Program-made: the position numbers and the translations under genes
The notes under the pieces: model-generated
Database searches by the model: none
Seen by the model: only the letters and a program-made list of their open reading frames with translations
Told to the model about the DNA's origin: nothing
Source of the DNA: UBA9611 sp965237595
GTDB lineage: Bacteria; Chloroflexota; Dehalococcoidia; Lucifugimonadales; UBA3495
NCBI GenBank assembly: GCA_965237595.1
Contig: CBDEFY010000003.1
Location: 21,652 to 85,651 of the forward strand
DNA length: 64,000 nt
Direction: 5' to 3'
In this document: piece by piece, positions 15,914 through 24,930 of the stretch
Layout: each line of letters begins with the position of its first letter
Position numbering within the stretch: the first letter of the stretch is position 1

Positions 15914-17128
15914 CTACACGAACCCGCGAAGCTCAACGGCCCTGGCCACACGCTGGACGCCAATCTCGAAAGACGCCTGCCGGTGGGTGATTTGGTCGTT
16001 GACGCTAAGCGTCCGCACCTCATGATAAGCCCGTAGCATGGTCTTCTTGAGTTCCTCGTTGACCCGGCTCTCCTCCCAGTGAAATTCCTGGAGGTTCTGG
16101 ATCCACTCGAAATAAGACACGATTACCCCGCCGGCGTTGACCAGAATATCCGGCAGAATGGTGACCCCGCCTTCGCTCAATATACGGTCGGCCTCGGGCG
16201 TGATTGGATGATTGGCAGCTTCCAATATCAAGGGTGCTTTGATGTAGACGGCGTTTTCCTCGGTTATCACGTTGTCGATAGCCGCTGGGACCAGCACGTC
16301 GCAGTCCAACTCGAGAAGCTCCCGGTTGCTTATCGGTTCGCCTCCCGTGAATCCAGAAACTCCACCGGTCATCTTCTGGAATTCCTGCAGCCGTGCGATA
16401 TCCAGTCCTCCCGCGTTGAACACGCCACCCTCGATACCGCTGACGCCGATGATTCGGCAGCCGTTGTCGTACATGAGCCGCGCTGCCCAAGAGCCGACGT
16501 TGCCAAAACCTTGCACAACGATTCTGGCGCCATTAGTTTCCAGGCCCAAGTCCTTGGCGGCTTCTTGCAACAGTATCGCCACGCCTCGTCCGGTGGCGGT
16601 TTCGCGACCCAAAGAACCGCCCATCTCAACGGGCTTGCCAGTCACAATGGCTGGAGAGTGCCCATGCAACTGTCCGTAGGCGTCCATCATCCAGGCCATG
16701 GTCTGGGCGTTGGTGCCTAGATCGGGAGCGGGGATGTCCCGGTTGGGCGCAATAAGATGCTCGATATTCAGGGTATATCGCCGAGTGAGCCGGTTCAACT
16801 CGTTCTCAGAGAGTTGTGCCGGGTCAACTTGTACCCCGCCTTTGGCCCCACCATAGGGAAGGTCAACCAGGGCCGTTTTCCAGGTCATCAGGGACGCCAG
16901 GGCCCGCACCTCTTCCAGGTCGGCCCCTGGGTGGTAGCGGATGCCGCCCTTGTAGGGTCCACGGGCGCCGTTGTGCTGCACCCTAAAACCGGTGAACACC
17001 AGAATCTCGCCGTCGTCCCTGCGCACAGGTATCTGCACCTGTAGCTCGCGCCAGGGACGTTTCAGCATCTCCCGCAGGCCGTTGGTCAGTCCCAGCCGGT
17101 CCGCGGCGCTATCGAAAAATAGGTTCAC
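15914..17128 (-). CDS. Glu/Leu/Phe/Val dehydrogenase (glutamate dehydrogenase)
   Basis: 404-residue amino-acid dehydrogenase of the hexameric GDH family. Substrate-binding Lys residues are in GPYKGGIRYHPG and TWKTALVDLPYGGAKGG, the catalytic Asp in RDIPAPDLGTN, and the nucleotide motif in VVQGFGNVGSWAA. It interconverts glutamate and 2-oxoglutarate plus ammonia with NAD(P). The C-terminal ITHRQASFEIGVQRVARA is typical. The upstream 300 bases hold no gene. Confidence 0.95.
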   Translation of the reverse strand: MNLFFDSAADRLGLTNGLREMLKRPWRELQVQIPVRRDDGEILVFTGFRVQHNGARGPYKGGIRYHPGADLEEVRALASLMTWKTALVDLPYGGAKGGVQVDPAQLSENELNRLTRRYTLNIEHLIAPNRDIPAPDLGTNAQTMAWMMDAYGQLHGHSPAIVTGKPVEMGGSLGRETATGRGVAILLQEAAKDLGLETNGARIVVQGFGNVGSWAARLMYDNGCRIIGVSGIEGGVFNAGGLDIARLQEFQKMTGGVSGFTGGEPISNRELLELDCDVLVPAAIDNVITEENAVYIKAPLILEAANHPITPEADRILSEGGVTILPDILVNAGGVIVSYFEWIQNLQEFHWEESRVNEELKKTMLRAYHEVRTLSVNDQITHRQASFEIGVQRVARAVELRGFV

Positions 17129-17443
17129 CTCGTCAAAGGGGCTCAGTTCCAGAGTCTCAAGAATTTATTTTCTCCGGTTATCGTTCGCGAATCGATTCCA
17201 GCGATGGCCCCGCTGGTCCTTTTCGTTACCCGTAATCGTGGTATACCCCAAAGAGGCCTTAATTTCTGTCCCTCTGGGTCCAATTAGGCGGCCCTTTAGG
17301 TACCACCTCCGTGGCCCTTGGGGCCTTCAATAAAATTGGCCCCAGGGTCTAATAATTAAGATGCGCCGCGTCGGGAATGGTCTCGCCACAGATCATAAGC
17401 ACCGGTGATAGTATGGTAGAAACGCCAAGGGGGGCCGGAAAAG
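17129..17443. other. intergenic region upstream of glutamate dehydrogenase
   Basis: About 315 bases without a gene. On the minus strand it contains a GGGGCC...GGCCCC hairpin (around 17315-17345) and a GGTGGTACC block (around 17300-17312) superficially like a T-box antiterminator. I could not see a Stem I, a specifier loop or a terminator. It probably carries the divergent promoters of gdh and the small plus-strand gene. Confidence 0.4.
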
Positions 17444-17788
17444 ATGCTGGTTGAAGTTGAAGTCGCCAGCGGCGAAAACAGCCCGCTGGACCTGCACCGG
17501 ATGTTCGATTTGTTGACCGACCCCATCGAGGTGAGGCGGGTGTTCGCCACCAACCCGATGGGAGAGGACCTTTGGTGCCGCGTCACCGGATGGGGTTCCC
17601 AAGGCCCGTGCCAGGCGATGTCGGCATTGGCCGAGGATTCCGGCGAGGGTGTGGTGCTGCTGGTCTACGGCGGAGACCAAGGGCTCCGGTTGCAGCCCGC
17701 CGGGTCGGGGGACGAATGGGACCTGGCCAATTCCGTCCAATGGGGAGAGGCGTGCCTGATGCTGGCCAAGGGAACCCCGGTAGAATAG
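17444..17788 (+). CDS. hypothetical protein, 114 residues
   Basis: No family recognised. It starts at ATG 17444 behind GGAAAAG. The protein is acidic, begins MLVEVEVASGENSPLDLHRM and has no membrane segment, signal peptide or Cys motif. It is convergent with the pentapeptide-repeat gene, seven bases away from that stop. Codon use looks ordinary for the window, supporting a real gene, but the evidence is limited. Confidence 0.5.
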   Translation: MLVEVEVASGENSPLDLHRMFDLLTDPIEVRRVFATNPMGEDLWCRVTGWGSQGPCQAMSALAEDSGEGVVLLVYGGDQGLRLQPAGSGDEWDLANSVQWGEACLMLAKGTPVE

Positions 17789-17794
17789 CGGAAG

Positions 17795-19093
17795 CTAGAA
17801 CGCAGGCCCTGTGATCTCCTTGATCAGGGACGACATAGCTTCTCTGTAGCGGGCCTCGTCTTCCCAGCCCCGGAAGTCCACCACCACTCCCTCCCGCAAC
17901 CCCGAGCACAGGCGGTCCTCACGCTGATAGAAGGTGTCGTCCGCCGCCACGGAGATCAAGGCTTCTCCCAACGTTAACCCCGACCCGTTCATCAGGCTGC
18001 CGAAGTAACGGCTGGTGTGGGGGCTCTCCAAGGACTCGGCGGTGCAGAGGAGCACCAGCCGGTCGTAGTAGACCGCTTCGTCCAGGGTGATCTCACCGGA
18101 CTGAAGCGACGCTTCATCATCGGCGGCGATTATCCAACTCGGTACCTGGGCCTCCGCCAAGCCGGCCTTGACCCTGGCCGCAAACTCCCCGTCATTCTCC
18201 GACCCCAGCAGCAAAACCCGGGTGTAGGTCGTGCCCGATTCCCTGAAGGCGTCCTGGGCGGCAATCAACGGCGGGGCGACTCCGGCTCCTTGCAGAAATT
18301 TGGCGGGCACCTGGCCTTTGGACCGGGACAGAGTGTCCAGGGAAATCATGCTGGGCCCGGAATGGCGCACGTCCTCGAGGCCGATTACCCGGGTCAGGTC
18401 GCAGTTGGCGAATATCGTTACCCCACAGACCGCCTGACTCAGGCTGGTGCTGTTGAGCCCAGCCTTGATGATGGTGGCCCCCCGGAGGTCGGCCCCGGTC
18501 AGGTCGGCCATGTCCAATCTGGTCCCGATAAGCCGCGCGTCCCTTAGGTCGGCCCCGCTAAGATTGGCCCAGGAGAGGTCTGATTGGGTGAGGTCGGTTC
18601 CCGAGAGGTTGGCCCCCTCTAAGTTGGCATAAGACAGGTTGGCGAACGAAAGGTTTGCACCTTTGAGGTCTGCCGACTGCAACGCGCTGTTGGACAGGTT
18701 TGTCCGGCCCAGGGTGCAGCCCGCCATGTTGGCTTCGTTGAAGTTGGCGCGGGACAGGTTCGAACGCCACAGGTGGGCCCCTTGAAGATTGGCCCCTGAG
18801 AGGTCCGCCAGGTGCAGGTCAGAACCGGTCAGGTCGGCCCCGCTGAGATCGTCGTGGGACAGGTCGGCCCCGGGCAACTTGGCCGCGCTCAACATGGCCC
18901 CCGATAGGTCCAGAGAAGGCCGGCCGTAGATGTATTTAGGTGAGAATGTTTCGCCTGCGGCCCGGTCTTCCAGCCGGTAGCCCAGAGTGAAGCGGGGCAG
19001 GCGGGTGTTGGGACTTCGCCACGTCGCCTCCCGCCACCGGGAGATGGCGCTGGGCCCGGATCTGGCCAGGGAGATATGTTCGGGGTCCGCCAA
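17795..19093 (-). CDS. pentapeptide-repeat protein with C-terminal TIR-like domain
   Basis: 432 residues. Residues about 65-245 consist of tandem A(D/N)LxX pentapeptides (LSGADLTGSDLHLADLSGAN and onward), which form a right-handed quadrilateral beta helix. Residues about 290-432 look like a TIR-type domain: TRVLLLGSENDGEFAARVKA, VYYDRLVLLCTAESLES, and the closing VVVDFRGWEDEARYREAMSS characteristic of bacterial TIR proteins. The position where the catalytic Glu normally follows the S-x-W helix is not obvious, so NADase activity is uncertain. Possible roles are scaffold, signalling or defence. No partner gene is adjacent. Confidence 0.78.
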   Translation of the reverse strand: MADPEHISLARSGPSAISRWREATWRSPNTRLPRFTLGYRLEDRAAGETFSPKYIYGRPSLDLSGAMLSAAKLPGADLSHDDLSGADLTGSDLHLADLSGANLQGAHLWRSNLSRANFNEANMAGCTLGRTNLSNSALQSADLKGANLSFANLSYANLEGANLSGTDLTQSDLSWANLSGADLRDARLIGTRLDMADLTGADLRGATIIKAGLNSTSLSQAVCGVTIFANCDLTRVIGLEDVRHSGPSMISLDTLSRSKGQVPAKFLQGAGVAPPLIAAQDAFRESGTTYTRVLLLGSENDGEFAARVKAGLAEAQVPSWIIAADDEASLQSGEITLDEAVYYDRLVLLCTAESLESPHTSRYFGSLMNGSGLTLGEALISVAADDTFYQREDRLCSGLREGVVVDFRGWEDEARYREAMSSLIKEITGPAF

Positions 19094-19169
19094 AGGCGAT
19101 TCCTGTGCCGGGTACGCCGTCCGGTGTGGGCCTGGCTCCTTGTTATCTGTTAATTAGTTCCGGTTTTAG

Positions 19170-20315
19170 TTAACCCCGGCCGCTGAATGCCGGCATCACT
19201 TCTTTGGAGAAGATCTCCAACTGGGGACTTAGTTCGCTCCAGGGCATGCCCTCGGGCCATTGGAGGACGATGTCTTCCAGGCCGGGGTACCTCTCTTCGA
19301 ACCACCTGAGGGTCTCGACGAAATGCTCCGGCGGCCCGCAGATCCAGGCCTTCTGCTGCACTCCGTCTTCCACCTGCGGCGTGCGGGCCGGGGCTCCGGG
19401 GGTGCCCCACATCCGGCCCTGCTCATCCACATAGCGGACTAGGCCGAAGGGTGCGAACCACTTGTAGCGTTCATCATGGAAGGGACGGACCCTCTCAACG
19501 GCTTCCTCCTGAGTGTCGGCGATGTAGAAACCGAAGCCCAAGGCCATGTCCTGTCCCAAGGTAAGGCTGCGGCCCGCTTTTTCGGCAGCGTCACGGTAGG
19601 TGTTGAAGAACTGGTCAACCACTTTCTCACCGCTGAGGGCGGTCATGCCCTTGATTCCCTTCTGGGCGATGAATTCGATAGTCCGCCCACTGGTCATCGG
19701 CTGCCAGATCTCCACCGGCAGATGGACCGGCCGGGGCACCAGGGTGATGTCTTTCAGTTGATAGCCCCGGTAGGGGATGTCGGGCGGTATCTGGTAATGC
19801 TTTCCATGGTGGCTGAAGGACTCCTGGTTGAATGCCTTCAGGATAATCTCGACCTGCTCTTCAAAAAGTTCGCGGTTGGCGTCTTGGTCGATGAGAGGCG
19901 ACCCGAAGGTCTCGACCTCCCTGGCCTGATACCCCCGGCCGATCCCAAATATCAGCCTGCCGCCGGTCAGAATATCGCCCAAGGAGAAATCTTCGGCAAG
20001 GCGCAGGGGATGCCACATGGTCACGATGTTGAATGCCGCGCCAAACTTGAGGTTCTTGGTGTGCGCCGCCAGGTGGGTGCCCAGCAGAATCAGGTTGGGG
20101 ATGCACTCGTACCCTTCCCTCTGAAAATGGTGCTCGGCGGTCCACATACAATAATAGCCGGAGTCGTCCATCTGTTTGGCCAAAGCCATGGCATGGTCGT
20201 AGGTCTGGACCAGTTGCTCGTTGGTGTAACGGCGGTCGTCGGGATCACGGCCGCTGGCGCCCACCTCATCAAGGTCGATCTGGCCCACATATAGGACCGA
20301 GAAACGCTTAATCAT
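19170..20315 (-). CDS. LLM class flavin-dependent oxidoreductase
   Basis: 381-residue bacterial luciferase-like TIM-barrel protein. Diagnostic parts include YCMWTAEHHFQREGY, LKFGAAFNIVTMWHPLRLAE, LIFGIGRGYQAREVETFG and IWQPMTSGRTIEFIAQKG. Members use reduced FMN (or F420) and oxygen for monooxygenation. The substrate is unknown. It is monocistronic, with the next minus-strand gene about 170 bases downstream. Confidence 0.92.
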   Translation of the reverse strand: MIKRFSVLYVGQIDLDEVGASGRDPDDRRYTNEQLVQTYDHAMALAKQMDDSGYYCMWTAEHHFQREGYECIPNLILLGTHLAAHTKNLKFGAAFNIVTMWHPLRLAEDFSLGDILTGGRLIFGIGRGYQAREVETFGSPLIDQDANRELFEEQVEIILKAFNQESFSHHGKHYQIPPDIPYRGYQLKDITLVPRPVHLPVEIWQPMTSGRTIEFIAQKGIKGMTALSGEKVVDQFFNTYRDAAEKAGRSLTLGQDMALGFGFYIADTQEEAVERVRPFHDERYKWFAPFGLVRYVDEQGRMWGTPGAPARTPQVEDGVQQKAWICGPPEHFVETLRWFEERYPGLEDIVLQWPEGMPWSELSPQLEIFSKEVMPAFSGRG

Positions 20316-20491
20316 CTATCTTTCACTATGGCTTGCACGCAGGCTCGATTTTGATAGTACTCGGTCCATGTTATTCCTGAAATACCTGTTCACCGGACGC
20401 GGTCCGATGCGAAGGCGGTCATCCTTGGAACGGCCATAGTATAGCATGCGCGGAGCCTAATTTTGTGTCTGCATGGGGTTCTTCCAGGGCC

Positions 20492-21698
20492 TTATTGCAC
20501 CACCTGGCGGCGCGTCAGGTCGGCCACGGCTGCTGGGTCGAACCCCAATTCTTTTAGGACATCCGAAGTGTGCTGGCCGGTGACCGAGCCAAGATGCCGG
20601 ACATTGCCGGGGGTCTCCGACAGATGGATGGGCGTCGCCACCTGCCGTACCTTGCCCCCGGGGACATCCCGGGATTCTATCTCCAGCACCATGCCCCGCT
20701 GCTGGGCGTGAGGGTCGTCTAGGGCCTCCTCCAGCGAATAGACTTTGCCCGCCGAGATGTTCTGGTCTTTCAACGTCTCGAACCACTCGTCCCTGGTCTT
20801 GGTCAAGAACGCCTCCGCCAGTGCCTGCTCCACCTCGGCCTTTTTCGCGCCGGTGGCGTCCTGGTGGGGCAGCAGGTCTTCCCGTTCCAACGCCTGGCAC
20901 AGGTTCTCCCAGAACCAGGGCTCGATGGCGGCAATGGAGAAGTAACCGCCGTCCTTGGTTTTGTAGACGTTGTAATAGGGCGCGCCGCCGTTCAGCCGGT
21001 TGCCGCCCCGCTCAGCCTTTATGCCCCTGGAGAGTACGTCGGAGATCAGGCCCGACAGCATGTAGAGCACCCCTTCGCTCATGGCGATGTCCACATATTG
21101 GCCATTGCCGGTCTTTTCCCGGGCCATCAGGGCTGAGAGGATGCCGACGGCGCCGCACAGGCCACCCCCGGCGTAGTCGGCGATGAGGTTCAGGGGGGAT
21201 GGCGGGCTTGCCGTCTTCTGGACCAATCAGGCCCAGGGCTCCAGCAAAGGAGATGTAGTTTATGTCATGTCCGGCCATCTGGGAGTAGGGGCCGTCTTGG
21301 CCGTAACCGGAGACCGAGCAGTAGACCGTCCGAGGGTTGATGGAGCGGACGGTTTGGAAGCCTGCCCCGAACCGGTCGATGACGCCGGGCCTAAACCCCT
21401 CCACCACCACGTCGGCGGTCTCGACCAATTGGTGGAATATGTTCTGGGCTTCGGGCTCTTTTAAGTTCAGGCCAATGCTGCGCTTGTTCCGTTGCAGGGC
21501 GTTGAACGCGGCGTGACGGCGCTCGTCTTCTGGGCCGTCGATGCCGGCAACTATCTTCTCGTAGGCAGAGCGGGTTTCGTCCATGGGCCTCTCGACCATC
21601 AAGACATCGGCGCCCAGGTCGGCTAGCACCATGGTGCAAAACATGCCAGGTGCGTTTCGGCAGAAGTCCAATACCTTGATTCCTTCCAGCGCCAGCAT
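20492..21698 (-). pseudogene. alpha-methylacyl-CoA racemase-like CaiB/BaiF protein, frameshifted
   Basis: Two frames form one family III protein of about 400 residues. The N-terminal frame (21698 to about 21195) has IKVLDFCRNAPGMFCTMVLA and the AMACR-type His in MAGHDINYISFAGAL. The second frame resumes LNLIADYAGGGLCGA with the Asp, then SIAAIEPWFWENL with the Glu, completing the racemase-type His/Asp/Glu set. The shift occurs in a run of six G at 21192-21197, where five would restore the frame. It would invert the 2-methyl centre of branched acyl-CoAs. Confidence 0.85.
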
Positions 21699-21890
21699 TT
21701 GCCCTCCATACCTTATGAAGATTTCCGGCCAATTATAGCCGACAGGCCTTCGCCAGCTACCTCGGCGGCTGATTAACCGGCATGTGGTGCAACCTGGGTC
21801 AACTGCATCTATAATCCCTGTGCCCCATTTGGCCGGTGGCAGCCAACCGGGGTTTCACAAAGAAAATCGCTGCGAGAACAGGAGGCGGCA

Positions 21891-22667
21891 ATGGACCTGG
21901 CGCTGCAAGGCAGAGTAGCAATGATTACTGGAGGCAGTCATGGGTTGGGCAAACAGGCGGCCCACTCCCTGGCCCGGGAGGGTTGCAAGGTTGCGATATG
22001 CGCCCGGGGCCAAGAGAATCTGGACAAAACAGCCTCCGAGTTCAAATCCAAGGGATACGAGGTCCTGGCCGTGCAGGCCGATGTCATGAAGAAAGAGGAC
22101 CTCAATAGGTTCCACGAGGAGACCGTCAAAACCCTTGGCGAAGCCGATATCTTGGTGAACAACGCCGGTGGCCGGAAGGGAACCGTGGACTTCCAAGAGA
22201 CCGGTGTGGAGAACTTCCGGGAAGGGGTGGAGTTCAACCTGATGAGCCCCGTCGAGTTGATTGCCCTGGTGTTGCCCCACATGCGGGAGCAACGTTGGGG
22301 ACGAATCATCAACGTTTCATCCATCTACGGGCGGGAGTACGGCGGCTCCATAGACTACATGACCGGCAAAGCGGCCCTCATCGCCTTCTCCAAGCACCTG
22401 GCGCTCAACTTAATGAAGGAGAATGTTCTGGTCAACTGTATCGCCCCCGGCTCCATCGACTTCCCCGGCAGCACTTGGGACCGGTTCCAGAAGAACAGCA
22501 CCCAGGAGCAGGTGGCGGAGTTCATCGCCCGGAACCTGCCCGCCGGCAAGTTCGGCTGGCCTGAGCCCATCGGCGACACAGTGGCCTTCCTGGCCTCGGA
22601 GAACGCCAACCTGATTACCGGCACCTGCCTGAACGTGGACGGAGGCCAGTCCCGGTCGCTTTTTTAG
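21891..22667 (+). CDS. short-chain dehydrogenase/reductase (SDR)
   Basis: 258-residue classical SDR: TGGSHGLG cofactor motif, NNAGG at about residue 88, VSSIYGREYGG with the Ser, and YMTGKAAL with Tyr/Lys. The C-terminal GTCLNVDGG is standard. ATG 21891 has AGGAGGC upstream. It could be a 3-oxoacyl reductase or a dehydrogenase for a hydroxy acid. Divergent from the AMACR-like gene. Confidence 0.92.
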   Translation: MDLALQGRVAMITGGSHGLGKQAAHSLAREGCKVAICARGQENLDKTASEFKSKGYEVLAVQADVMKKEDLNRFHEETVKTLGEADILVNNAGGRKGTVDFQETGVENFREGVEFNLMSPVELIALVLPHMREQRWGRIINVSSIYGREYGGSIDYMTGKAALIAFSKHLALNLMKENVLVNCIAPGSIDFPGSTWDRFQKNSTQEQVAEFIARNLPAGKFGWPEPIGDTVAFLASENANLITGTCLNVDGGQSRSLF

Positions 22668-22699
22668 GGAATTATTCTCAGATAAAGACATGGGAGCGG

Positions 22700-22745
22700 G
22701 GCTGCTCTCTCCTCCTCACAATGGGGAGAGTTAGGAAGAGGGCAG
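22700..22745. repeat. dispersed repeat, family D
   Basis: CTCTCTCCTCCTCACAATGG followed by GGAGAGTTAGGAAGAGG, similar to 13663-13735. Confidence 0.5.
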
Positions 22746-22832
22746 GGGCTGGCCTCCGCAGGGCTGAATCGTTGTGGAACGACCGCTTTAATTTCACGGC
22801 GTAGGTCTTCCGTACGGCATCAGCGCCCAGTA

Positions 22833-23521
22833 TCAGTACCCCCCATATTCGGATGCGGTCGTTCTCAGGGTCTCCCTCTGGGTATCGGTCACGACGTTGT
22901 CCTTCTGTTCGAGAACTTCACGCATGATGGTATTTTCTTCGTGGTCCAAGCCGAGCAGGTGTCCCAACTCATGGTTGATGATTTCATCCATCAGGTTGCC
23001 CCCGCCGGGCAGCGAATTCCTTCCCGCCACGATGGCGGTACCGTTCCCGGGCGCCGCATCCCCATAGAGGTCTTGTCTGGCCCAACCCTTGTTGATTCGG
23101 GCCCTACATATATGGTCAGTGGGCCACCCCGGACAGTCCAATAATGCAGCTCCATGAGGTCGTTATTGGAATAGTCCAAGATACCCTCGTCTTCGTTCAG
23201 CCCGGATATTTTGCACTGAATATCGATGTCGATCCGGACCCAGAACCGTTTGACCTCATCCATGGCGACACGAACCGGGGTCAGCCAGTTTACGTTACGG
23301 ACAGGTGACACCAGCACCACGTCCACCGGTAGCTTAATCAGCCGGACCCCAACCGCCGCGTCCTGGTCCGCGACGCCAGGGGTTCCCTGGGGCCCTTGCG
23401 GGCCTGGGGGTCCGTCGTTGCCCGGCGGTCCAGTCGTCCCTCTGGGCCCGGTCGGGCCTGCCGGTCCGGGTTCGCCTTTGAATAGTCCCAGAATCTTCTT
23501 GACCAGGTTGTTGTCCACCAT
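22833..23521 (-). pseudogene. collagen-like protein with metzincin metalloprotease domain, frameshifted
   Basis: The N-terminal frame starts MVDNNLVKKILGLF and then has 11 Gly-x-y triplets (GEPGPAGPTGPRGTTGPPGN onward), followed by a domain running to about 23102. The second frame encodes NGTAIVAGRNSLPGG, the zinc motif HELGHLLGLDH (HExxHxxGxxH) and a Met-turn-like NTIM, ending at 22833. Frames switch at GGGCCC (23098-23103). No signal peptide is obvious at the collagen-like start. Known metzincins are secreted peptidases; a collagen-like stalk fused to one is unusual. Could be active only if the frameshift is an error or is programmed. Confidence 0.78.
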
Positions 23522-23620
23522 TCCTCCACGCCGCGGCGATTGTCATCAGGTGGACTGCAATTGCCGCATGGATGAATCAGCCCCCGAAGACGAGCGGTAG
23601 AGGGACGGGACTAGGTGACG

Positions 23621-24430
23621 TTAGCCGCCGCTAATCTCGCCCAGGAACTGACGCCAGGCTAGGACGCACTGTTCGGGCGCCGAGTGCTGCACGTAGCCGC
23701 TGGTCCCAGGGATGGCCACCAGCCTGCCGTTGGCCAGCTTCTCGGCGAAGGCTGTAGTACGGTCGGGATTATCCTTGGCGTTCTGCTCCGAGGCCAATAC
23801 CAAGGTGGGCGTCTTGATCTGAGGCAGTATGTCCGTCAGGTCCTGGGTCGCCAGGTAGGCCAGGGTCTCCAGCACCACCCTCTGGGGGGTCTGCGACATC
23901 TGCTCGATGTACCACAAGTGGTGGGCCGGGTCCGACTTCCCCGGCTCCAGCCTCCGTCCAGCGGTCTTTTGCACCCAGGCCGCCACGCCCTCTTCGCTGA
24001 CAAGTTTGTAGTACTCCTTGTATGTATCCACCCCGACAAACTTGTAGGGCGAGGTACAGGTGGTCAGGGTGTGCAACCGCTCCGGATGATCGTAGGCGAA
24101 CTGGACCGCGATGGTGCCGCCAACGGTCTCGCCGATGAGGTGCACCTTATCCAGTCCCAACAGGTCTAGCAGCCGCAGCAGGTCCGTGCCAAAGTTGCTC
24201 AGCGACCAGTCGTAGCCCTCCGGCGGGACGGTGGACCGGCCGAACCCCCGGGCGTCCAACCGCACCACCCGGTACTGGCGGGACAAGAGCGGCACCCAGG
24301 CATACCACAGCTTGGTGTTCTTGGAATTGCCGTGGTGGAGCACCACCGTTTCGGGCTGGCGCCACGGGTCGGAGAAGTTATCGTCCTCGTAGTACATCTG
24401 CAGCGTGTCGTCGATCTTGGCGAATGGCAT
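23621..24430 (-). CDS. alpha/beta fold hydrolase
   Basis: 269-residue alpha/beta hydrolase: ETVVLHHGNSKNTKLW (oxyanion region), VVRLDARGFGRS, and a final TSGYVQHSAPEQ with the catalytic His. At the nucleophile elbow the expected GxSxG reads GETVGGT, so the usual Ser position is Thr. This may be a natural variant or an inactive member. It is co-oriented with the small cupin gene 33 bases upstream. Confidence 0.88.
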   Translation of the reverse strand: MPFAKIDDTLQMYYEDDNFSDPWRQPETVVLHHGNSKNTKLWYAWVPLLSRQYRVVRLDARGFGRSTVPPEGYDWSLSNFGTDLLRLLDLLGLDKVHLIGETVGGTIAVQFAYDHPERLHTLTTCTSPYKFVGVDTYKEYYKLVSEEGVAAWVQKTAGRRLEPGKSDPAHHLWYIEQMSQTPQRVVLETLAYLATQDLTDILPQIKTPTLVLASEQNAKDNPDRTTAFAEKLANGRLVAIPGTSGYVQHSAPEQCVLAWRQFLGEISGG

Positions 24431-24463
24431 TATTTTCTCCGATATATGCTGTGGTTGGGCGTG

Positions 24464-24814
24464 TTAGCGGGCCAGGGGAATGGCTACGGAGACCCGGACC
24501 TTGTCGCCATAGACCGCCGTGGTGTGGCCACGTCCGGTAAGGTCGTCGGCCAACAGCACATCGCCGGCGCTGAAGACCCGTTTGGTGCCGTCACCCAGAC
24601 CGACCTCCACCTGGCCTTCCAGCGTGATAACGTACTGGCGGCGCGGGGCCGGGTGCCAGTCGATGTAGCTGCCGGGCTGGTAGCGGCGGAAATGGATGCT
24701 CTCGGCACTTTCGGCCGCCGTCCGCTCGGCCTCGGCTAGCTTCTCGTAGGGCAGGTCTATTTCTTCAAAGTGGGACTCGCCGTCGTCTCCGGTGTAGATG
24801 CGGACAACTTGCAT
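24464..24814 (-). CDS. small cupin domain protein
   Basis: 116-residue single-domain cupin. The first cupin motif area is YQPGSYIDWHPAPRRQYVIT, followed by GQVEVGLGDG and FSAGDVLLADDLTGRGHTT. Of the canonical metal His residues only His in DWHPAP and RGHTT are visible, so metal binding is not certain. Such proteins often sense or bind small ligands. Probably co-transcribed with the hydrolase gene downstream. Confidence 0.85.
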   Translation of the reverse strand: MQVVRIYTGDDGESHFEEIDLPYEKLAEAERTAAESAESIHFRRYQPGSYIDWHPAPRRQYVITLEGQVEVGLGDGTKRVFSAGDVLLADDLTGRGHTTAVYGDKVRVSVAIPLAR

Positions 24815-24897
24815 TGGGCCTCCGTGCTTCTCCTCCGTGTTTCAAAAGAGGGCCTGGGGTGACTGGGGCATCATAACCGCAGGCGTGGCAGGCGTCA

Positions 24898-24930
24898 ATT
24901 TAGCTGTCAGCTTTCAGCCATCAGCGACTG
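24898..24930. repeat. family B repeat overlapping the 3' end of a gene
   Basis: TTTAGCTGTCAGCTTTCAGC followed by CATCAGCGACTGG. It contains the stop codon and about the last six codons of the endonuclease III-like gene. Confidence 0.65.

Noticed and set aside
17290..17345. GGTGGTACC block and GC-rich hairpin upstream of glutamate dehydrogenase, like a T-box antiterminator
   Set aside because: No Stem I, specifier loop or terminator was visible, and gdh is not a usual T-box target.
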